A DNA stretch of 64,000 nucleotides, from NCBI GenBank assembly GCA_016185615.1, contig JACPNE010000006.1, forward strand, positions 1 through 64,000, in the 5' to 3' direction. Within the stretch, counting starts at the first letter, position 1; every line of letters begins with the position of its first letter. Shown here one piece after another: positions 1 through 9,200 of the stretch. The stretch is from Candidatus Woesearchaeota archaeon (GTDB lineage: Archaea; Nanobdellota; Nanobdellia; SCGC-AAA011-G17; JACPNG01). Below the pieces are notes generated by a model, which ran no database searches, was not told the origin of the DNA, and was given only the letters and a program-made list of their open reading frames with translations. A program made the translations under genes and the position numbers.

Positions 1-406
1 ATTATTGATTGAGAAAATAGATTTGTTAAAGATGGATAAATCTTTTATGAATCGTTATCTTAACGAGGGATTTTCAGGAGGAGAAAAGAAGAGAGCTGAG
101 ATATTACAACTAGCTGTTCTTGAACCTAAGATGGCTATACTCGATGAAACCGATTCAGGATTAGATCGGGATGCATTAAAAATAGTGGGGGAAGGAGTTA
201 ATAAAATACTAGAAAAAAATCGTATGGGAATCTTATTAATAACACATTACAATAGGATACTTCATTATATCAAACCAGATAAAGTTATGATCATGGTTGA
301 TGGAAAAGTGGTGCATCAAGGCGGATCAGAATTAGCAGATGAAATTGAAGCAAGTGGTTATGCAAGATGGGGCAGCCAAGAACTAGCTTCTGAGGCAGAA
401 GTTTAA
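1..406 (+). CDS. sufC: Fe-S cluster assembly ATPase SufC, 5'-truncated by the window edge
   Basis: GFSGGEKKRAEILQLAVLEPKMAILDETDSGLD: ABC signature plus Walker B typical of SufC; reading frame open to window start. Confidence 0.9.
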   Translation, partial: LLIEKIDLLKMDKSFMNRYLNEGFSGGEKKRAEILQLAVLEPKMAILDETDSGLDRDALKIVGEGVNKILEKNRMGILLITHYNRILHYIKPDKVMIMVDGKVVHQGGSELADEIEASGYARWGSQELASEAEV

Positions 407-412
407 TTATCG

Positions 413-1072
413 TTATATTTTTTTAAGCTTTTCCAAAATATGTCTTTTCTTTAATTTAAACTCCCTAGGATTTAGATTTAAGTGTTCATAATCTTTAAAA
501 TTATTTATTATACTATTTAATCTCATAAAATACCTATCAATTTTATATTTTTTCAGCAATTTAAAATATAACTTGAAGTCAACATTAGTGAAGAAAATCA
601 AAGTTATTATATCTATTCTGTCTTTTATCCCTTTGACTGAGTTTTCTCTATCTTCCTCTGCTCCTTGTTTCAATATTAATAATAATTCCGGTTTCACAAC
701 TGTAAAGCCCTCTATTTTTGTGGAATAATTCTTTATATCCTCAACAGGAATTGCTAACTTTGAATAATGGGGAATGTATATATCAACATCAATCTCTTCA
801 AAGCTTATCTCATATTTTTTCAGATGATCATTCTTTTTTAAGTTGTATTTATGTTTCAGAAAATTTACATCTTTTATATCAGTAAGTGCTATATCTATAT
901 CCTTGCTTTTATGCAATTTAGTCCACAAATAAGCAGCCCATCCGCCTATCACGATAAAATTAAATTTTTCCCTATTTAATTTGATTAATATTTCCCAGCT
1001 TTTTTCTGTCAGTAAGCTATTCCAGAATTCTGCCAATTTTACCCCCCACAGCTTTAAGAAAGTCTTTTGCAT
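413..1072 (-). CDS. Nucleotidyltransferase, AbiEii-like toxin candidate
   Basis: FIVIGGWAAYLWTKLHKSKDIDIAL nucleotidyltransferase GG...D-x-D pattern; overlaps the upstream wHTH gene. Confidence 0.55.
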   Translation of the reverse strand: MQKTFLKLWGVKLAEFWNSLLTEKSWEILIKLNREKFNFIVIGGWAAYLWTKLHKSKDIDIALTDIKDVNFLKHKYNLKKNDHLKKYEISFEEIDVDIYIPHYSKLAIPVEDIKNYSTKIEGFTVVKPELLLILKQGAEEDRENSVKGIKDRIDIITLIFFTNVDFKLYFKLLKKYKIDRYFMRLNSIINNFKDYEHLNLNPREFKLKKRHILEKLKKI

Positions 1073-1601
1073 ACCATTGTTTTAGATTCCATAAGTCCAC
1101 AAATAGATTGGCTGTTGTAATTGTTTTTCCGTATTTTTCCATTGCACTATCTTTTTCCAGCACAAATAAATTCGGATTTTTATCATTTTCCTTAAATCTA
1201 TTCTTTATATTTTCTGTTCCATAAACATAAACTTCAGAATAGTCTGCCGGTACATCCTTAAACTTGAATTTATAGCCGGAATATGCAGCAAAAACAACAT
1301 CATCCGGCATTTGCTTTTCTATTTCTCTTACAGGCTCTTCAACCCTTGTTTTGTAGATTATGTCTTTATCCACATTCCTTATAGAAGCCCAATAATATAG
1401 GATTTTTTTAGAATCTATAACATCAAAATCATTCTTATTTATCTTAACAGAATTCATTTTTACTAAGGGCTTTAAGGCTAGATTAACAGTACTCAATGAA
1501 ATTTTCAAAGTGTTAGCTAGATAAGCCTGGGTTAATTTTTTATTATTCTTTTCAATTACATTAAATAATATCTCCCTATATACAAATTCTATTTTTTTCA
1601 T
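1017..1601 (-). CDS. Winged-HTH protein, AbiEi-like antitoxin candidate
   Basis: N-terminal wHTH (LTQAYLANTLKISLSTVNLALKPL); 56-nt overlap with downstream nucleotidyltransferase. Confidence 0.5.
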   Translation of the reverse strand: MKKIEFVYREILFNVIEKNNKKLTQAYLANTLKISLSTVNLALKPLVKMNSVKINKNDFDVIDSKKILYYWASIRNVDKDIIYKTRVEEPVREIEKQMPDDVVFAAYSGYKFKFKDVPADYSEVYVYGTENIKNRFKENDKNPNLFVLEKDSAMEKYGKTITTANLFVDLWNLKQWYAKDFLKAVGGKIGRILE

Positions 1602-1666
1602 CTTTCTATATTTATTTTATATATTTATAAATCTTTCGATTAAATTAGAAAGTATTAAATTTTATG

Positions 1667-2335
1667 CTATTTTCTTTTTATAACTCCAATCTTAGGACAT
1701 ATTTTTTCTAAAACACATTCACTGCAAATTGGAACAGGGGCCTTACAAATCTTTCTTCCGTGATCAATGAATAAATGACTTAGATTTAACCATTCATTTT
1801 TAGGGATAATCTTCATTAAATCCTGCTCTATTTTCTTAGGATATTTATTTTTTGTTAATCCTAACCTATTAGATAACCTTATATTATGGGTGTCAACAAC
1901 ATAACCCTCATAAATTTGAAAGACATTCCCTAAAACAGCATTTGCTGTCTTTCTTGAAACTCCCCTTAATTTAAGTAAATCATTCATATTATTAGGAACT
2001 TTTCCCTTGAATTCAGTTACTAAAATTCTTCCGGTTTCTTTTATTGCTTTGGCTTTATTCTTATAAAAATTGATGGATTTAATATCATTTTGTAGCTCCT
2101 CTATTTTAGCATTAGCATAATCCTTGGCTGTCTTATATTTCTTAAACAAGTCTTTTGTAACAATATTGACTCTTTTATCAGTGCATTGTGCACTAAGAAT
2201 AGTTGCAATTAATGATTCTAAAGGCCTCTTAAAACTAAGAGAAGTTTTAGAATTTGGATACTCTTTCTTTAATAAGTAGATTATTTCTGTTACTCTAAGC
2301 ATTTTATCTTTATTATAGAACATATATCTTTCCAT
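1667..2335 (-). CDS. nth: Endonuclease III
   Basis: LRGVSRKTANAVLGN HhH, VDTHNIRLSNRLGL, C-terminal Fe-S cysteines CKAPVPICSECVLEKIC. Confidence 0.9.
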   Translation of the reverse strand: MERYMFYNKDKMLRVTEIIYLLKKEYPNSKTSLSFKRPLESLIATILSAQCTDKRVNIVTKDLFKKYKTAKDYANAKIEELQNDIKSINFYKNKAKAIKETGRILVTEFKGKVPNNMNDLLKLRGVSRKTANAVLGNVFQIYEGYVVDTHNIRLSNRLGLTKNKYPKKIEQDLMKIIPKNEWLNLSHLFIDHGRKICKAPVPICSECVLEKICPKIGVIKRK

Positions 2336-2352
2336 GCTTTATATTAACATTA
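2317..2352. repeat. 36-bp exact direct repeat, copy 1 (spans nth start codon)
   Basis: agaacatatatctttccatgctttatattaacatta, identical to 2487-2522. Confidence 0.95.
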
Positions 2353-2377
2353 TATACACAATATATAAATAAGATAT

Positions 2378-2698
2378 CTAAAATTTATAATTTTTAATTA
2401 TTTCGCCCCCCCCCGTTTCTCCAGAATATTTATCAGCTAATTCTCCCCCAACGATATTATCCAAAAGCTCTTTTCCCTTGTCAGAAAGAACATATATCTT
2501 TCCATGCTTTATATTAACATTAGTCTTACAGTCTACTATTCCCTTTTCACAAAGCTCTTTTATTGTTCTTGAGATATGAGAAGGAGTTAAATTTGTCTTT
2601 TTGGCCAATTCAGACGGAATAACTGCTTGGTCTAGATGTTTCAATATAATAATTCTTTTATCTGATCTCTTAATAAAAGATAATAAATCCCAATCCAT
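2378..2698 (-). CDS. MarR/ArsR-like winged-helix transcriptional regulator
   Basis: KRIIILKHLDQAVIPSELAKKTNLTPSHISRTIKELCEKGIVDC wHTH. Confidence 0.75.
   Translation of the reverse strand: MDWDLLSFIKRSDKRIIILKHLDQAVIPSELAKKTNLTPSHISRTIKELCEKGIVDCKTNVNIKHGKIYVLSDKGKELLDNIVGGELADKYSGETGGGEIIKNYKF
2487..2522. repeat. 36-bp exact direct repeat, copy 2 (inside wHTH gene)
   Basis: Identical to 2317-2352. Confidence 0.95.
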
Positions 2699-2773
2699 AA
2701 CTATATAATATATTCATTATTTATATAGATTATTAACAATATATTAGCATTAAATATACAATAAAATTATAAT

Positions 2774-4660
2774 TTATTTCATTAATCTCTCAATTTTTGA
2801 TTTGCTTCTTAAATAAGCTTCTTTTGTTAAGTATCCAGACTTATAACTCTTCTCCAATAAGATTAATTCTGTCTCTAACTTTTTATTTACTGATTCTTTT
2901 TCTTCAGGAGTTTGTACTACTTTCTTTTCTATTTCCTTTAATCTTATAGCTTGTACCTTTTCTATATTTTTTAGCCTTTTTTGTTGCAATAAATAAACCC
3001 CAATCAATGTCAATAAAACAATAACTATTCCACCGCCGATTATATAATAAAATATGTTCGGTATGCCAACCTCTATTAATCCCTTTTCATTTATTACATC
3101 AAACCTTTTAGTAGCAGTCCCAACAGAATCTTTATATTTAACAACAGCCCCAACTATATATTCACCTAATGGAGTATCTTCTGGAATTAAAAAAGTCTTA
3201 GTAAATGTTGCTTGATTTTGCACCCTTACAACCTGACTTTCTCTTATGACATTGTTCCCTTTGGAGTTTCTTATAAAGAACTCAATATTGACATCAGAGC
3301 TTAATCCAGATATATCAAAGATTGTTGCTTGTATCCTAAACTCTTTTCCGGGAAGAATTTTCTTATAATCTAATGGAATGTCTAAGGCAACATCAAATAA
3401 TGTTTTTACTGACTCTACCTCTATTATAGCTTGTATTTTTTCAGTTATGTCATTATAATGAGCATATATCTCTCCAATATATATTCCTGGAAGTATACCA
3501 GAGCCAGTGTTAATTAATATCTCAATTCCCTTTTCTTCTAAAGGATTGATTGTAAATATTGACTCTTCAAATCCGATTATATCTTCTAGATTATCTTGCT
3601 CTTCAAGATTTACTTCAATAGGATAATTTGCTGTATTTTTTATTTTTATTGTCTGTTTAAACTGATCGCCTTTCTTTAATTGAACATTGAATAGTTTTTG
3701 ATCTATAGCAAGGACTTTTACATTTTCTATAACCCTTCCTGTTGTTCCTCCTCCGCTTCCGCCAGATCCTCCAGAACTGCCTCCAGAGCTTCCAGATCCT
3801 TCACTTACGGTGGGGGTTTCTTCAGTTGTATAAACACTAAATCCCGTAACAGTAAATACTAAATTACCATTAGAATATGAATCTTCATTGCAAATATTGG
3901 AAGAACAAACCACTCCATCCCTCAAAATTCTTGGATCTGTGAATGTTAGGTTATAAAGATTTAATGTTGCCAGCTTATTTAGTTCTGATAGCGAATCAGA
4001 ATCTACTTCTATCCTATTAAATGAGATATTAATTAGATTATCTAAGGAGATATTTCCACTTAAGTTTAGATTTTGTCCATATATAATCCTTCCATCTTCT
4101 CTATTATCTAATGTTAAATTTTGTAGCTCCTCTAATTCTGAATCATTTAAATCCTCTAAATCAGTTGTGTCCCCACTAAATTCTGTATAATTTGTTTTAC
4201 TGTTTTTTTCCATAAAGAATGATACACTTGTACTATCATTCAAATTTCCATTAGTATCATTGGCAAATATTCTTAATATATGGTCCCCATAATCTGGATG
4301 TATTGTGATATTTTGGGTTAATGTTATATTCTCATTATTATCCAAATTGTAATAGATTGTATCAATTTCATTATCGTCTAATACTGTAAAATTTAAACTG
4401 ACTTTTTTATAATAAGTTGTATTTTCTGGAAAATCTAAGAATATATCTGGGGGAGTAGTGTCTGCAGAATTTATCGTGATTGATACAGATGTTGTTTCTG
4501 CAACAGCAAATATATCAAAAACAGATGCAGCGTCTATAACAGCACTTGAGCTGAACTCAAATATTTTTGCATAATTGCTTAGAAAAATAAATATAAAAAA
4601 TAAGATAAGTAATACAATCAGAACTTCCTTAAACACCCTCTCCTCTTTTGATTTTTCCAC
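2774..4660 (-). CDS. Secreted/membrane-anchored surface protein
   Basis: N-terminal hydrophobic segment, Ser/Gly linker, many N-x-S/T sequons, C-terminal TM followed by charged tail. Confidence 0.6.
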   Translation of the reverse strand: MEKSKEERVFKEVLIVLLILFFIFIFLSNYAKIFEFSSSAVIDAASVFDIFAVAETTSVSITINSADTTPPDIFLDFPENTTYYKKVSLNFTVLDDNEIDTIYYNLDNNENITLTQNITIHPDYGDHILRIFANDTNGNLNDSTSVSFFMEKNSKTNYTEFSGDTTDLEDLNDSELEELQNLTLDNREDGRIIYGQNLNLSGNISLDNLINISFNRIEVDSDSLSELNKLATLNLYNLTFTDPRILRDGVVCSSNICNEDSYSNGNLVFTVTGFSVYTTEETPTVSEGSGSSGGSSGGSGGSGGGTTGRVIENVKVLAIDQKLFNVQLKKGDQFKQTIKIKNTANYPIEVNLEEQDNLEDIIGFEESIFTINPLEEKGIEILINTGSGILPGIYIGEIYAHYNDITEKIQAIIEVESVKTLFDVALDIPLDYKKILPGKEFRIQATIFDISGLSSDVNIEFFIRNSKGNNVIRESQVVRVQNQATFTKTFLIPEDTPLGEYIVGAVVKYKDSVGTATKRFDVINEKGLIEVGIPNIFYYIIGGGIVIVLLTLIGVYLLQQKRLKNIEKVQAIRLKEIEKKVVQTPEEKESVNKKLETELILLEKSYKSGYLTKEAYLRSKSKIERLMK

Positions 4661-5223
4661 TAATTCTTAATATGAAGTTCATAGAATATAAATATTACTA
4701 TCGCTAATAACAACATCAATGCACCTATTCCCATAAGATTATAATCTAAATTTGTTTCTTTAATGCTTTCTCCTGTAAGAGTTGCAGCCAAAGGCTCATG
4801 ATATTGTACATTTATAGGAATTGATGTTCCAACCCCAGCACCCAATAAAACTGGGGCATTAGACTCTTCTGGCAATGCATTTACAGCCACTCCAATAATA
4901 TACTTTTCTCCTATCTCAGCATCATTAGGAATACTGACTTTTATGTCTACATTTACTTCTCTGCCAGCAGGAACTAAAAATAATTTATCTTCATCTAATA
5001 TTTGTGCTAGGCTTGCTCCATTACCTTGCAATTCAACCTTGGCTGTTACTTCTTCTGTTGCTCCAGCACCGTTTTGTAAAGTGATGTAAACATTCCTTGA
5101 TTCTCCTGGCTCTAATATTAATGGTTTGGTATCCCAATAAGATGTTACAACACCAAATGCACTTACATTAAAACTTAACAAAACCATTACTAAAACCAAA
5201 ATCTCAAATTTTATTTTTATCAT
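4660..5223 (-). CDS. Secreted protein with C-terminal TM anchor
   Basis: Signal peptide-like N-terminus, beta-rich body, C-terminal TM; start overlaps neighbour stop. Confidence 0.55.
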   Translation of the reverse strand: MIKIKFEILVLVMVLLSFNVSAFGVVTSYWDTKPLILEPGESRNVYITLQNGAGATEEVTAKVELQGNGASLAQILDEDKLFLVPAGREVNVDIKVSIPNDAEIGEKYIIGVAVNALPEESNAPVLLGAGVGTSIPINVQYHEPLAATLTGESIKETNLDYNLMGIGALMLLLAIVIFIFYELHIKN

Positions 5224-5224
5224 C

Positions 5225-6193
5225 TTATGGTGTAGGATCTACTAATATAGTCCATGAACCTCCCAATGCAGTATTATAAGTGGCAGCAGTTATTCCCTCA
5301 GGAACATGTCTTAAGCAGATGTATAATGAGCTTGTCTCAGCTGCCCCTCTAGATATAGTTCCATTAACTGAAGTTGTAGTAGAATTTATAAGATTCTGGC
5401 TTTGTGCTCCATTAATGGTTTCATCCATACATTCTTCTTTAGATGTTCCATCATAATCAATGCTTATATTACTAAATGTAAAGTTTTCTGCTGGAATGGT
5501 TGAAACTGTTCCTGAGTTGCTTAATTCAATCCCAGTTACATTAATATATAATAATAATTGATTTCCAGTATTTGTTACATTCAAGAAGCTTGTATCAGAA
5601 CTGTTTGTAACATTATAATCTCCTGGATTTGCTGATGCTAATGTCAATGCATTAACTGACAAGTTCATTCCCGTTAATAAATTGTATGTAAATGTCTCAG
5701 TGTTATTTTGTGAGGTTGCTCCCTGAGTATCATTAGCCTCTATAGTAATTAAATAATCTCCATTTGAATCAAAGTATTGCATTCCAATTGTACATGAGAA
5801 ATTAACGCTAAATTGATCTGTTAATGACTGATCAACAGTATCGCTAATGCACATTGTAGTATTTTCCCTTAAAGTAGTTCCTTGTGTAAGATTGGCTGTG
5901 ACATTTCCTATATCTGCATCTCCATTTGTGTCATTTACTATTACAGAAAATACGACGTTTCTAATATCTCCTTCATTAGGGGAGAATGTTGTGTTTGCTC
6001 CAGCTATCTCTGTTATATTCGGGGCATCATTAGCTAATGTTATAGATACAGTTGTTGTATCAGTTGGAGCTAATCCTGTCAAGTCTGCTAATCCAGAAAA
6101 CCAATCTGAAATTCTTGCAGAAACTAAAGGCAAAGAAATGATATAGATTACGGCTAAAAAAAAGAAAATGACTCCCTTTTTTTCTATGATCAT
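5225..6193 (-). CDS. Secreted surface protein sharing its C-terminal module with the 1589-aa neighbour
   Basis: Signal peptide-like N-terminus; LTGMNLSVNALTLASANPGDYNVTNSSDTSFLNVTNTGNQ... nearly identical to end of the 6275-11044 product. Confidence 0.65.
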   Translation of the reverse strand: MIIEKKGVIFFFLAVIYIISLPLVSARISDWFSGLADLTGLAPTDTTTVSITLANDAPNITEIAGANTTFSPNEGDIRNVVFSVIVNDTNGDADIGNVTANLTQGTTLRENTTMCISDTVDQSLTDQFSVNFSCTIGMQYFDSNGDYLITIEANDTQGATSQNNTETFTYNLLTGMNLSVNALTLASANPGDYNVTNSSDTSFLNVTNTGNQLLLYINVTGIELSNSGTVSTIPAENFTFSNISIDYDGTSKEECMDETINGAQSQNLINSTTTSVNGTISRGAAETSSLYICLRHVPEGITAATYNTALGGSWTILVDPTP

Positions 6194-6274
6194 ATACCTT
6201 CTTCTCTTTTGATAAATCTAACATAATACGAATCTTATTTATAAATATTTTCATACTATCAAATATCATTTATA

Positions 6275-9200
6275 TCAATTTTGTGGATCAACTTTAATCG
6301 TCCATGACCCACCCAATAAAGTGTTATAACTTACCCCCGTTATTCCCTCAGGAACATGTCTTAAGCAGATGTATAATGAGCTTGTCTCAGCTGCCCCTCT
6401 TGCTATAGTTCCGTTGACTATAACCTCTGTATTATTCACGAGATTCTGATTCTGTGCTCCATTAATAGTTTCATCCATGCATTCAGCAAATGATCCCCCA
6501 GTATAATCAATGCTTATATTACTAAATGTAAAGTTTTCTGCTGGAATATAAGATGTTGTTTCTGCAGCACCCAAATCAATACCAGTTACATTAATATATA
6601 ATAATAATTGGTTTCCGGTATTTGTTACATTCAAGAAGCTTGTATCAGAACTGTTTGTAACATTATAATCTCCTGGATTTGCTGATGCTAATGTCAATGT
6701 GTTTACGCTTAGATTCATTCCTGTCAATAAATTGTATGTAAATGTTAGGCTATTATTTTGTGCTGTAACTCCAGAACTGTCATTTGCTTCTATGCTTATT
6801 GTCCAGTCTCCATTTGAATCAAAGTATTGCATTCCAATTGTACATGAAAAGTTTTTGTTATTAGCGTCTAGACTTCCTAAGTCAATACAGGTATCATTCA
6901 ATCTTAATGGTTCTCCAGCCAGAGTGAAATTAGCACTGACATTACTTATATCAGCAATACCATCTTGATCATTTACAGTTAATGTAAACTCGATTTCTCT
7001 AATGTCTCCTTCATTTGGAGAAAAGGTATTATTGACATTACTTGATACAAATGTTACTTCTGGAGCAACATTTGTTACTGCATTAAGTGTTACAATGAAT
7101 TCATCACTTTCTATTTCATATCCAGCAGCCCCATTTTGATCATAAACAGTTATATTAATTGTGGCATTTGTATCCTGTATATCCTGAACAGCCCTGAATG
7201 TCAAGTTTCCAGTTCCATTCATTAAATCAAACTCTGTAATTATTGCTGCAGAATTATTATTTATAATAGTATAATTAAACTGTGAATCTGGATCTTCAAC
7301 ATCAGATACATTATCTGAGATATTTAATTCAAATGCTACAAAATTTTGATTTAAGCTAAAGTCTGCTATTGGATCAAAGAATGGCTTGTCATTTACAGTG
7401 TTAACTACTATCTGCCAGTCCATCCTGAATGCAAGATTTCCAGAATCATTTAGTTCAAATGTATATAAATCAGTTCCAGATAAATTAGAATTGCTTTCAC
7501 AATCCAGATTATTAGTTCCATCAATATAACAAGATGTTGTTGTGTTTGTTTGCTGTATAATTGTTATTGTTGATGGATTTCCATCATCTTCTACATCTGA
7601 GAAATTGGCTTGGAAGTCCGTTATTGGGATTAAATTATCTAACGTTATAAAGTCTTCATTCTGTGTTGAATTTCCAAGAGTTCCATTAGCCCAAGGGTTA
7701 TCATTAACTGCATTTACATTAATTTCATAACTCATATTTCCAGCACTTAAACTTCCAGAGTCATAAGCTGTTAATGTTGCTATAAATCTTCCCGTAAAGT
7801 TATTGGCTGGAGAGCATTGGACATCATTTGTTGATATAATACAAGACACATCACTCTCATTTGTTAATACTGAAGGATTACTCCAGCTTTGGTCATCCTC
7901 TACATCTCTGAAATAAATGTTTGCTCCAGCTGGAGAATTTTGAGAAGCTGTATCTTCTGTTATTGATAAGCTTCCATTGCTAATTAAATCCCACCAATGA
8001 TTATCGTTTACAGCATTTATAGTTATTATAAATTCCGTTACATTAGTCAGTCCACCAGGATCGACTACAGTTATATTAATTGTATTGGTTCCGGTTATAT
8101 TATCAAATGAGATTATTGTAAAGTTTCCTGTTGTATTCAATAAATCGTCTCCATTAACATCAACTTCAAATATTCCAGTTGTATTAATAATAGAGAAGTT
8201 TAATAGTGTGTCTGAACTTTCTGCATCAGATACATTATCTGAGATGTTTAGTTCAAATGAAATAAAATCCTCATTTAATGCAAAATTACTTATTGATTCA
8301 AAATCTGGATTTGTATTTGGTACAATTGCTGCTCCAACAGTCCAGTAGATAATCTCTCTTTCTGTACCATCTGCAGTTGTCCAATCAAGAGTAAATCCAT
8401 CAGTGTCAAAGCTTGTGAAGTTAGCTACTCCGGTTAATGAGATTCCATTACCATTTGCATCTGTACCTGTTTGGATTGCTACTGATGGAGTTGTCATTGC
8501 ACCAGGATTTGGTGCATTGTCTGCATCATCCGCTATTACTAATATATTGCCTTGTGATATTGTACTTTCAGCTGCACCAATGCTCCAATGGAAGTCAGTA
8601 GTTGTAGATGCATCTTGGTTTGCTAAACTATCTGGTGCTAATCCATATGACATAAAGAATGCTCCAACAGGCTCAAATCCAATTCCTGTAATTTGTTGGC
8701 TTTGGGCAGAGGTAGGCATAGTGAAGTTTCCGACATTCCATTGTCCACCCTGGATTGCTAAATAAAATATATTCCTATTAACTGCAGGAAGATTTGGTTT
8801 ATTGATTGTAAATCCTCCTGTATCAAAAGTAGATAGGTCTGCTTGAGCATCAATATTTGCACAAGAGTTTTCAGCGACAACAAGTGTAAGAATTGAACTT
8901 CCATAGTTTTGGAACCCACATGTTACTCCAGCTCCCTCTGCATCTTCATCTCCCAAAGCCATAAGCCCTTCATTCGTTGCACTTGAAGCAAAACCTAAAT
9001 GTATAAATGAATCTATTGTAGTAAATGTTTCATCAGTTGTCCCTTGTGTTGGAAGGAAGAATATAAAATCAGGCTGGAATCCTACATTACTTACAGATTG
9101 GGTTGCTCCAGAAGTTGTCATCGCAAAAGTGCCTACTGAAGTATTAGTAATATCACCACCACCCAATGCAATATAACGTATTACATATTCACCAGCATTT

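Noticed and set aside
6060-6269. 69-aa minus-strand ORF at the surface-protein gene start
   Set aside because: Overlaps the better supported signal-peptide ORF 5225-6193 in another frame
6699-8765. Plus-strand ORFs at 6699, 7542, 8085 and 8403
   Set aside because: Antisense to the giant surface-protein gene; no recognisable motifs
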